DNA of 14,065 nucleotides from Candidatus Heimdallarchaeota archaeon (lineage in GTDB: Archaea; Asgardarchaeota; Heimdallarchaeia; Heimdallarchaeales; Kariarchaeaceae): positions 1 to 14,065 of the forward strand of contig JAAFKL010000115.1 of NCBI GenBank assembly GCA_021399405.1. The letters run 5' to 3'. Below are positions 1 through 6,743 of this stretch, one piece after another (position 1 is the first letter of the stretch; every line of letters starts with the position of its first letter). The notes beneath the pieces were generated by a model. It saw only the letters and a program-made list of their open reading frames with translations. It was not told the DNA's origin and did no database searches. A program made the position numbers and the translations under genes.

Positions 1-165
1 ATAACTATTGATGAATCTGAATCACTAAATGAAGCGATTCATAAAATGGAAGAATCAAGAACTCATCACCTTATTGTAACAATTGATAGAGGTAATGTGA
101 TTGGGATTTTATCAAGTTTTGATATTGTGCGCGAACGGTCTAAAGAAATTAAATCTCTGGTATAG
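1..165 (+). CDS. C-terminal end of a CBS-domain protein (5' partial)
   Basis: Frame 1 is open from the first base to a TAG at 163-165, giving 54 residues of a protein whose start lies outside the window. The segment matches the second half of a CBS domain: a helix with the pattern SLNEAIHKMEESRTHHLIV, then a strand-turn-strand with IDRGNVIGILSSFDIVRE, which corresponds to the usual 'G.lvGilSs.Dilr' ending. CBS domains occur in pairs and bind adenosine nucleotides or S-adenosylmethionine to regulate an attached enzyme, channel or regulator. Here the protein ends about 10 residues after the domain, so any effector domain must lie upstream. The protein may be a stand-alone CBS-pair protein or a fusion; the window cannot tell. 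Confidence 0.8.
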   Translation: MTIDESESLNEAIHKMEESRTHHLIVTIDRGNVIGILSSFDIVRERSKEIKSLV

Positions 166-468
166 TGGATCGATAGAATTCAAATTAATTACAGATATGA
201 GTTCTTGGGATATAATGAAGAATTTCGAATCTTCAATAAAAACTATAATTTGATTGATATACGGGCTTCCATACAGCGAAATTAAAGAGATAAGTTGTGT
301 AACCACGAAAGAATGCTTTTAACATAAATTACTGATTCACGATGATACTATCAATTATGAGGAATTCGATTCCAACTTCAATATTCATCTAAAATTGGAT
401 TTATAAAGACCTGCAAGATTGATAGACGGAATATAGAAATTTCATTCACTCCTTTAAGGATATATTGA
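166..468. other. Intergenic region upstream of the molybdenum hydroxylase operon
   Basis: No convincing gene is present. The only ATG-started frame of note on the + strand is 18 codons long (197-253), and a 64-codon frame on the - strand overlaps the CBS gene and looks like noise. The region holds the presumed operon promoter (TATA box at 400-408) and, about 27 bases further upstream, a short inverted repeat with 5-base arms GGAAT/ATTCC around a 3-base centre (361-373). That repeat could be a regulator site but is short enough to be chance. No clear T-tract terminator follows the CBS gene. Confidence 0.6.
400..408 (+). promoter_or_regulatory. Archaeal TATA box of the hydroxylase operon
   Basis: TTTATAAAG fits an archaeal TATA box. 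Transcription would start near 430, leaving a leader of roughly 40 bases before the ATG at 469, which agrees with the presence of a Shine-Dalgarno-like AAGGA at 456-460. Confidence 0.5.
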
Positions 469-1320
469 ATGAAAAATTATTTTCAGAGGTCCGACATGAA
501 CCAAGTAACACACGTGTATCCTGAAACAGTCTCAGAAGTTATAAAATATTTAGAAAATCCAAATGCAAAAATATTGGCAGGAGGAACTGCAATGACTCTG
601 ATGGCGAATAGTGAGGTGAAGACTTTTGTTGACCTTCAAAATATCAATTTATCGTATATCAAGGAGGAAGATGATAGATTCCTCATTGGTGGGACCACAT
701 CATCGTATGATATATTTCGTAATGAAAATCTACCAGAATCTTTTAGAATCGCTGCAGATAAAATCGGTGATCTGGCTTTGTTACATGCAATAACTATCGG
801 TGGTAATTTTGCGATACTATACAAATGGGTTGACCTTCCTCCAATTTTGTGGGCATTGAATGCATCAATCACAATTAAAGGAAAAGAAGATAGAACAATG
901 AATCTGGATGAATTCTTTCCATATTCAAGAGAAAAAAGCATTGCAAACAGAAATGAACTGATTACCGAAATCCAGTTACCAAAACCTCCAGTAAATTCTT
1001 TTTCAGAATATCAATCATTAACTTTGATTGAAAACGAAAAGGGGCAACTCAATTTTGCCAGTTATTTTGAATGGAATGATAACAAGGAAATCACAGTTGC
1101 AAGATTAGTTGCAAGTGCAGCTTTCAAGGGTCCTAAAAGGCTTGAATGTGAGGAATTCATTGTTGGAAATAAGATCGATGATGAGTTGATTGCCAAATGT
1201 ATGGAGACAATAGAGGCTGACGATCTTGTGAAATATTACAAGAGTTCGAAAGAGTATCGAGCTGAAATTTTAAGAGTGTACATCAAGCGTACCATGAATA
1301 ATTGCTTGAGTAAAATGTAG
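469..1320 (+). CDS. Molybdenum hydroxylase FAD-binding (medium) subunit, CoxM/XdhB-type
   Basis: This is the flavin subunit of a three-protein molybdenum hydroxylase; it takes electrons from the [2Fe-2S] subunit and hands them to NAD+, a quinone or another acceptor in the cytoplasm. The 283-residue length is typical. The first FAD-pyrophosphate loop is seen as AGGTAMTL (37-44) and the second as TIGGNFA (109-115), both diagnostic of the PCMH-type FAD domain. The C-terminal CO-dehydrogenase flavoprotein domain follows, ending with the usual SSKEYRAEILRVYIKR helix (259-274). After TIGGN the customary 'A.PAAD' stretch is replaced by ILYKWVDLPP, a variant form. It is the first gene of the operon, 15 bases before the Fe-S subunit. 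The start may be 496 rather than 469. No iron-sulphur cysteine loop like that of 4-hydroxybenzoyl-CoA reductase is seen. Confidence 0.88.
   Translation: MKNYFQRSDMNQVTHVYPETVSEVIKYLENPNAKILAGGTAMTLMANSEVKTFVDLQNINLSYIKEEDDRFLIGGTTSSYDIFRNENLPESFRIAADKIGDLALLHAITIGGNFAILYKWVDLPPILWALNASITIKGKEDRTMNLDEFFPYSREKSIANRNELITEIQLPKPPVNSFSEYQSLTLIENEKGQLNFASYFEWNDNKEITVARLVASAAFKGPKRLECEEFIVGNKIDDELIAKCMETIEADDLVKYYKSSKEYRAEILRVYIKRTMNNCLSKM
485..490 (+). promoter_or_regulatory. Second ribosome binding site that leaves the FAD-subunit start ambiguous
   Basis: AGAGGT lies 5 bases before an in-frame ATG at 496. The upstream ATG at 469 also has an AAGGA 8 bases before it. Proteins of this family normally begin only a few residues before the 'fxYxxPxtvxEa' strand, and the protein from 496 begins exactly this way (MNQVTHVYPETVSEV). 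The nine residues between the two ATGs may therefore be untranslated. Confidence 0.4.
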
Positions 1321-1335
1321 AGGTGCTAGGTAAAA

Positions 1336-1803
1336 ATGAAATTTGAAATAACAATAAATAGAGAAACTAAATCAATTGAAGCAAACGCACGTGAGATTTT
1401 ACTTGATGTATTAAGAAATGAAGGATTTTTTGGTGTAAAGAGAGGTTGTTCAGAAGGTAGCTGTGGATCTTGTATGATATTAGTAGATGGAATACCAAGA
1501 AAATCCTGTATTATGTTTGTAGGACAAGTACAAGGAAAATCAGTGACTACTATAGAGGGTTTGGGAGATAGAGAAAATGCCCACCCAATTCAAGATGCAT
1601 TTATTGACAATGGAGCCGCACAATGTGGGTATTGTATTCCAGGTATGATATTATCTGCTTCATCATTATTGGAAATGAACAAAGCACCAACAGTGGATGA
1701 AATTAAAGAATCACTTGCTGGAAATCTATGTAGATGTACAGGTTATGTGAAACAAATAGAAGCGGTTCAGAATGCAGCTGCTGTGATGAGAGGTGAAAAA
1801 TAA
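1336..1803 (+). CDS. Molybdenum hydroxylase [2Fe-2S] (small) subunit, CoxS/XdhC-type
   Basis: This 155-residue ferredoxin-like subunit carries two [2Fe-2S] clusters that wire the molybdenum site to FAD. All eight ligands are present at family spacing: C38, C43, C46 and C58 in the N-terminal plant-ferredoxin-type domain (GCSEGSCGSCMILVDG), and C97, C100, C132 and C134 in the C-terminal four-helix domain (QCGYC and GNLCRCTGY). Gln96, just before the C97 motif, is the conserved residue that contacts the pyranopterin cofactor. The length is that of a stand-alone subunit, not a eukaryotic-type XDH fusion. AGGTG at 1321-1325 and AGGT at 1329-1332 precede the ATG. Its TAA overlaps the ATG of the next gene by one base, so translational coupling is likely. 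The identification is secure; only the enzyme's substrate is open. Confidence 0.95.
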   Translation: MKFEITINRETKSIEANAREILLDVLRNEGFFGVKRGCSEGSCGSCMILVDGIPRKSCIMFVGQVQGKSVTTIEGLGDRENAHPIQDAFIDNGAAQCGYCIPGMILSASSLLEMNKAPTVDEIKESLAGNLCRCTGYVKQIEAVQNAAAVMRGEK

Positions 1804-4187
1804 TGTCGAATGGAGATAAAAAATCAACCGATAATTATCAAGGTAAAGTAGTGAAGACTAGCGTTCGAAAGATTGATGGATTAGCTACCGCACAGGGTAG
1901 ACCCCTGTATGTTGCAGATGTCGATAAAGATTTCTTACACGTAAAATTCAAATGGTCTCCTCATGCACATGCTAAGATATTGAGTATTGATACATCTGCT
2001 GCAGAAGCATTGGAAGGAGTAAAATGTGTATTAACTCATGAAAATACTCCACAAAATTTGCATACAACTGCAGGACAAGGGTTCCCTGAACCTTCACCTT
2101 ATGATACTTATGTATTCAATGATAAAATGAGATATGTTGGTGATAGAGTTGCTGCTGTAGCAGCCGAATCTATTGAAATTGCAATACAAGCAGTGGAATT
2201 AATCAAGGTAGAATATGAGGTATTACCTGCTGTATTCGATTCAGAAGATGCACTGAAATCAGACGCACCAATTTTACATGGTGAAGATGAGAAACATGTG
2301 CCAATTCCGGTTTTCTATGAACCAAAGAAAAACCATGTCTCACATACTGATTTTGCATTTGGAGATATTGACAAAGAATTAGAAAGTGCAGACCATGTCT
2401 TCGAAGAACATTTTTCCACACATTATGCTCAACATTGTCCAATTGAACCCCACGTTTGTTCAGCTTGGTATGATGAAGATGATCCAAGTGAGAATAACAG
2501 GATAGTTGTTAGAACCTCAACACAAGTGCCTTTTCATTCTCGAAGAATAACGGCACAAGCACTCGGAATTCCTGAAAAGAAGCTGAGAATGATTAAGCCA
2601 AATATTGGAGGGGGCTTCGGAGCTAAACAAGAAGTTATACTAGAACAAGTTGCAGTTTTAGTCACCATGAGAACGGGTAGACCAGTTTTAATAGAATTAA
2701 CTCGTTCAGAAGAATTCATTTCGTCAAGAACTCGCCATGCTTACAAAGTATGGGTTCGTGGAGGCGTTATGAATAATGGTGACATCACAGCTATGGAACT
2801 CAAGGTTTTATCAAATACAGGTGGTTACGGAAGCCACGGATTGACTGTAATGTCAAATGCAGGCTCTAAGACACTCCCATTGTACAGAATGAATGCTGTG
2901 GGCTTTATTGGAGATACATCATACACAAATTTACCACCAGGTGGTGCTTACAGAGGATATGGCGCAACTCAAGCATGCTATGGAATGGAAGTAGTAATTG
3001 ATATGATGGCAGAGGCAATTGGAATGGACCCTGCTGCATTTCGACTCCAAAATCACATTCAATCTGGAGAAACATCTCCCGTCTTCAAAGCCCTTGGAGA
3101 AGGTACAGAAGGTGTCGAGCAAATTATTGAAAGTTGTGAATTAACTGAATGTATCAAACAAGGTAAAGAAGCAATTGATTGGGATAACAAAGTAGGTAAC
3201 CCGGGTGATGGTGTGGTTAAACGTGGAATAGGTATGGCTACACTCATGCAAGGATCAGCAATTCCAAAAGTCGATATGGCATCAGCTTACGCAAAGATGA
3301 ACGATGATGGAAGCTTTAATTTGCACTTTGGAGCCACAGATTTGGGCACTGGTGCAGACACAGTTTTGGCACAAATATTTGCCGAAGAATTGGAATTACC
3401 TTATGATGATGTACTTGTTTACGCTTCGGATACTGATATGACTCCCTTCGATGTGGGAGCTTATGCTTCTTCAACAACCTACCTTTCCGGAATGGCAGTG
3501 AAAAAAGTAGCAGCTCAACTCAAAAAACAAATTCTTGGAGTAGCTGCTAAAATGATGGATGCACAAATCGGAGAGTGTCATATTTCTGACAAGACAGTTG
3601 TCGGTCCTGATGGTGAGAGCGTTACTTACGCTGAAGTTTGCAAATTTGCTTTGTATGCTGAGGATCAATTCCAAATCCAAGCTGGTGACTCACATGTATC
3701 AGATGTCTCCCCACCACCATTCTCTGCCCAATTTGCTGAAATCGAAATCGACACTGAAACTGGACAACTTAAATTGCAAAAATATGTTGCAGCTGTTGAT
3801 TGTGGAACTCCGATAAATCCAAAATTAGCAGAAGGGCAAGTTGAAGGAGCAGTTATGAATGGAATTAGTTATGCTTTAACAGAAGAATATATTTTCAATA
3901 AAAAAGGAAAAATGTTGAATTCTACTTTTGATGATTATAGGATTTGGTCTACTCAAGATATGCCTGAGATGGTAACCATTTTAGTTGAGTCTTATGAAGA
4001 ATCTGGTCCTTTTGGAGCAAAAAGTATTGCCGAAATAGGTATCAATGGAGCATTACCAGCTCTAGCCAATGCCATCTATGATGCAGTGGGTGTTCGGCTT
4101 CATCATGCACCGTTCACGGCTGAGAAAATATTGAATGCGATCAAGGAAAAAGCCAAAAACGAAACTGCTCAGAAAGTAACTGCATAA
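1803..4187 (+). CDS. Molybdenum hydroxylase molybdopterin-binding (large) subunit, xanthine dehydrogenase family
   Basis: The catalytic subunit (794 residues, usual length) binds the Mo-pyranopterin cytosine dinucleotide-type cofactor and hydroxylates the substrate with oxygen from water. The N-terminal a/b-hammerhead domain is seen around residues 25-140 (GRPLYVADV, GDRVAAVAAE). Cofactor and active-site motifs follow: GGGFGAKQ (269-276), GAYRGYGATQ (381-390), DLGTGADT (513-520), AEGQVEGAVMNG (676-687) and GAKSIAEIG (738-746), where Glu744 matches the catalytic base. The loop AYRGYG (382-387) is not the AYxCSFR loop of form I CO dehydrogenase, so CO oxidation is unlikely; GAKQ and AYRGYGATQ fit prokaryotic xanthine dehydrogenase-like proteins better. 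A purine, nicotinate or aldehyde substrate cannot be separated by eye. No cofactor-insertion chaperone (XdhC/CoxI or MocA type) is encoded in the window. No signal peptide is visible, so the enzyme is cytoplasmic. Confidence 0.92.
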   Translation: MSNGDKKSTDNYQGKVVKTSVRKIDGLATAQGRPLYVADVDKDFLHVKFKWSPHAHAKILSIDTSAAEALEGVKCVLTHENTPQNLHTTAGQGFPEPSPYDTYVFNDKMRYVGDRVAAVAAESIEIAIQAVELIKVEYEVLPAVFDSEDALKSDAPILHGEDEKHVPIPVFYEPKKNHVSHTDFAFGDIDKELESADHVFEEHFSTHYAQHCPIEPHVCSAWYDEDDPSENNRIVVRTSTQVPFHSRRITAQALGIPEKKLRMIKPNIGGGFGAKQEVILEQVAVLVTMRTGRPVLIELTRSEEFISSRTRHAYKVWVRGGVMNNGDITAMELKVLSNTGGYGSHGLTVMSNAGSKTLPLYRMNAVGFIGDTSYTNLPPGGAYRGYGATQACYGMEVVIDMMAEAIGMDPAAFRLQNHIQSGETSPVFKALGEGTEGVEQIIESCELTECIKQGKEAIDWDNKVGNPGDGVVKRGIGMATLMQGSAIPKVDMASAYAKMNDDGSFNLHFGATDLGTGADTVLAQIFAEELELPYDDVLVYASDTDMTPFDVGAYASSTTYLSGMAVKKVAAQLKKQILGVAAKMMDAQIGECHISDKTVVGPDGESVTYAEVCKFALYAEDQFQIQAGDSHVSDVSPPPFSAQFAEIEIDTETGQLKLQKYVAAVDCGTPINPKLAEGQVEGAVMNGISYALTEEYIFNKKGKMLNSTFDDYRIWSTQDMPEMVTILVESYEESGPFGAKSIAEIGINGALPALANAIYDAVGVRLHHAPFTAEKILNAIKEKAKNETAQKVTA

Positions 4188-4216
4188 ATGGTTACAAAGA
4201 TACATGCTAATTAATT

Positions 4217-6391
4217 TCAATTTTTCTTTAATTCTAACATGAAATTATCTGAAAACCTCCAGAGATTATCAATAGACTTAGATATTCTTCCATCCAGTTC
4301 AAGTCTTGATAGAATTCGGTTAATTTGAACTGCTGGAACATCACTTACCTTGGCCTTAATTACCTCAACATCCACAGGTCCCTCATCATTAACAATTTTG
4401 ATAATAGCAAATTCATGATTTTTCAGTAAAGTCGTTAAAGTCTGATCCCGATCTGGAATAATAGCAAGTCTACGTAATGTTTTGATAAGTTGATCATCCG
4501 TCGTAGTTCCTTTAGCAACTGGTGATATCTGGTGTTCAGTTGGATCTCTGGTCACTTTCTGTGGGATTGATGGGGAACTCGATTCATGCAAATTATCACG
4601 AACTTTGCTAGAAATTGTCCATCGATAATCATTTGTTTGGGAAACAAGACCATCAGCTTGTAAATTAGATAAGACTAAAGGAATTGAATCAATCTTGGAC
4701 TTCGTTTCTATTTGCTCTTGTTCAATAGGATGCTCTGCTATAACAATTGATAATATTTCATATTCGGGGACTCTTAATAAATCCTGGTAGGATGGATTTT
4801 GCTTGTTAATATAGCCTTGTTTAACTAAAATATCAATAATCGGACCACTTACTATGGCTTTGTCCAATCTTTTGTCAGTTGTTAGTTCTTCTAACTCAGG
4901 GTAGCCATTGGCTAATTCTTTTGTAATATCACTGGGAGATATTGGTAATCTTGTATGTTCAATATCCTTGGTTAATTTTGATGATGCTTTAGCTAAGGGC
5001 TTGACATCATTCTGATGAATACTATGAATTTCCTTTTTGACTAAAGATTTGTTATCTTCCATTTCTGAAGGAATTTGAGATTTGATCGGTGGTTCTTCGA
5101 AACTTTCTTTCTTCAAATCCTCATTTTGTTTCCCTGATGCGACATCATCATGATGTGCTACTTGAGTTATACTACTTGATGGAGATTCATACGCCCTTAG
5201 GCTATCTTCTTTGATTTCACTTAGTACGTCATCAAATAATTTGGATATTTCTTTTGATTTTTGAATTTCTTGTTTATCATCTTTAGGTGGAATTTGAGGA
5301 CCTCGTCGAATTTCTTCTTTGATTCTTGTTTTCAATTCTTCATTGGAATTGAGCTCATAATTTGGATCTTCTAAAAATTGTATTGAGGGTTTCTCATGTC
5401 CTATTAGTTCGGGTGAGGCCAGAGGTACTGAAGTCGCTTTGTTTTTCTTATCAAGCTTTTCTTCAATTTCTGCTTTCATTGGATTAATGGATACGGGCTC
5501 TTCCGAAGGTCTGATTGGAGTCTGGGTACTTCCAATTTCACTTGCCAATTGTTGATGGATATTGCTTGGTTTTTCTAACGTAGACTCGCTTTTTTGCAAA
5601 GGGGTAAGGGCTTGCTCTTTGTTTTTAATGTAATCAGTCATTGCAATTAATGGCATGCCAATAATTTCGCATATTGCTAATGTTATGTTTCTACATCGTT
5701 TGGCTTTATCTTCAACAGAGATGTTTTGATAAATTACTTCGGCATGTAAATAATAATCAATTGCAGTTGCTAAGTTTTTCATCTTAGTGTGTAGTTCTGC
5801 CGCTTTCTGGCTATATTTATCGGATGCATAAGTCAGTGTTACATATTCTTTGGTTTTAGCGTCTCCTTTCCTATAATTTAATATTGCTCTTTTAAAAATT
5901 TCATATGCTTCATGAGGATTCTTGGTGTTTTTTCCTTTTTCCCGAATTAGATCTCCCAAATCTACCCAGAAGCGATTACTAAGTTTTTCATCTTTTCCTA
6001 ACAAGGCATATCTAGATGCCAAGCTGAGCCTTTGCTCAACCAATTCAATGTCGCTGATTTTTCTGGTTTCAGTCCATATTTTTTCTGCCACGTCTAAATA
6101 ATTTTGATACCCTATTTCCATTATTTTTGCTGCTTCTTTTTCATTCCCTAGGTCTTTTTGTAGCGAAGAAGATTTTTCGTAATTCTCAAATGCAGTAATC
6201 GGATTGTCACTTAGTTTGGCAATTTCAGTAAGAAGCTTTGCAGCATTCTTAAGATTTGTATTCTTTTCTTTGCTATTCCCATCTTTCTCAAAACATTCTG
6301 CTGCTTGTTTGTATAATTCAATAGCATCTATACGGTTCTCTTTTTCAGAACCCTTGGCCAGTTTTGAAAGATCTTGACATTTTTCCGTCAA
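4217..6391 (-). CDS. TPR/SNAP-like helical protein with two C-terminal winged-helix domains
   Basis: I do not recognise a named family. Residues 1-255 are helical hairpins of TPR or alpha-SNAP-like character, for example AIELYKQAAECFEKDGNSKE (23-42), AFENYEKSSSLQKDLGNEKE (67-86) and ATAIDYYLHAEVIY (208-221). Residues 256-505 are a charged, Ser/Pro/Glu/Lys-rich stretch that is probably disordered. Residues 507-600 and 635-721 are two copies of one domain and look like winged helices (helix-turn-helix followed by a beta wing ending DYRWTIS or NLWRFS). No signal peptide or membrane helix is present, so it is cytoplasmic. The start is TTG at 6391: no in-frame ATG or GTG exists between it and the upstream stop, and the next in-frame ATG would remove the first 90 residues. 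It is convergent with the hydroxylase operon (29-base gap). TPR plus winged helix recalls PCI-type scaffolds or a partner-binding transcription factor, but this is inference. Confidence 0.8.
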   Translation of the reverse strand: MTEKCQDLSKLAKGSEKENRIDAIELYKQAAECFEKDGNSKEKNTNLKNAAKLLTEIAKLSDNPITAFENYEKSSSLQKDLGNEKEAAKIMEIGYQNYLDVAEKIWTETRKISDIELVEQRLSLASRYALLGKDEKLSNRFWVDLGDLIREKGKNTKNPHEAYEIFKRAILNYRKGDAKTKEYVTLTYASDKYSQKAAELHTKMKNLATAIDYYLHAEVIYQNISVEDKAKRCRNITLAICEIIGMPLIAMTDYIKNKEQALTPLQKSESTLEKPSNIHQQLASEIGSTQTPIRPSEEPVSINPMKAEIEEKLDKKNKATSVPLASPELIGHEKPSIQFLEDPNYELNSNEELKTRIKEEIRRGPQIPPKDDKQEIQKSKEISKLFDDVLSEIKEDSLRAYESPSSSITQVAHHDDVASGKQNEDLKKESFEEPPIKSQIPSEMEDNKSLVKKEIHSIHQNDVKPLAKASSKLTKDIEHTRLPISPSDITKELANGYPELEELTTDKRLDKAIVSGPIIDILVKQGYINKQNPSYQDLLRVPEYEILSIVIAEHPIEQEQIETKSKIDSIPLVLSNLQADGLVSQTNDYRWTISSKVRDNLHESSSPSIPQKVTRDPTEHQISPVAKGTTTDDQLIKTLRRLAIIPDRDQTLTTLLKNHEFAIIKIVNDEGPVDVEVIKAKVSDVPAVQINRILSRLELDGRISKSIDNLWRFSDNFMLELKKN
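4221..4229 (+). terminator. Possible T-tract terminator of the hydroxylase operon
   Basis: TTTTTCTTT lies 33 bases after the operon's stop codon, just inside the 3' end of the convergent gene. Archaeal termination often needs only a T-rich tract, so this could end the + strand transcript. No hairpin precedes it. Confidence 0.3.
4229..4873 (-). repeat. Tandem winged-helix duplication inside the TPR/winged-helix gene
   Basis: The encoded segments at residues 507-600 and 635-721 align over their whole length. Matching anchors are LLRVPEYEILSIV with LLKNHEFAIIKIV, IDSIPLVLSNLQADGLVSQ with VSDVPAVQINRILSRLELDGRIS, and DYRWTIS with NLWRFS. The copies have diverged (roughly a third identical by eye), so the duplication is old. 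Confidence 0.6.
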
Positions 6392-6416
6392 ATATATCCA
6401 TCCATCTTTTACGGAA

Positions 6417-6426
6417 TTATATTAAA
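6417..6426 (-). promoter_or_regulatory. TATA-like box of the TPR/winged-helix gene
   Basis: On the - strand this reads TTTAATATAA, centred about 30 bases before the TTG start at 6391. Transcription would start only a few bases before the start codon. That fits the lack of a strong Shine-Dalgarno and supports the TTG start. Confidence 0.4.
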
Positions 6427-6743
6427 TTTGATATCATTTGAGATAATTTAACATTTTCGAGATTTTACGTGATGTATAGATATTTGAAAACTCGATTTTA
6501 CTCAAAATTGGAAGTCATTTGGAGCTCGTTATTCAGAAATTCAATCTATTGAAAATTTAACTCGGTAATTTAATCAAATGGAAATACTGGTTAAGAACTG
6601 AGAGTGTTAGATTCAATCCTGCTCCCTTTACCGTAAAGAAAATCCTAAATGGTATAAAAGAGCTTGAAAAATCTAAAATAGCTCAGAAAGGAATAATCTA
6701 ATTCAATCCAAATTAATCAATTTGAAATATTTAGGAATTTAAA
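6427..6743. other. Intergenic region between the TPR/winged-helix gene and the binding-protein gene
   Basis: No intact gene is seen. The + strand has a 26-codon ATG frame (6472-6552, reading MYRYLKTRFYSKLEVIW...) and then, in another frame, a 46-codon stretch without a start codon. A TATA-like TATAAAAG sits at 6653-6660 on the + strand with no + strand gene after it. No tRNA, CRISPR or clear hairpin was found. Confidence 0.5.
6561..6701 (+). pseudogene. Possible remnant of a decayed reading frame
   Basis: An open stretch of 46 codons ends in TAA at 6699-6701 and has no ATG, GTG or TTG start. Its translation has a protein-like composition (for example VRFNPAPFTVKKILNGIKEL, then EKSKIAQKGII). 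It could be the 3' end of a lost gene, with the ATG frame at 6472-6552 as a frameshifted upstream piece. No family is recognised, and chance openness is a real alternative in AT-rich DNA. Confidence 0.2.

Noticed and set aside
112..306. 64-codon frame on the - strand over the end of the CBS gene
   Set aside because: It overlaps the real CBS coding end, has no promoter or ribosome binding site, and its composition is typical of AT-rich noise.
1803..4187. Aerobic CO dehydrogenase (form I CoxL)
   Set aside because: The diagnostic AYxCSFR loop is absent; the equivalent loop reads AYRGYG, so the copper-binding active-site cysteine is missing.
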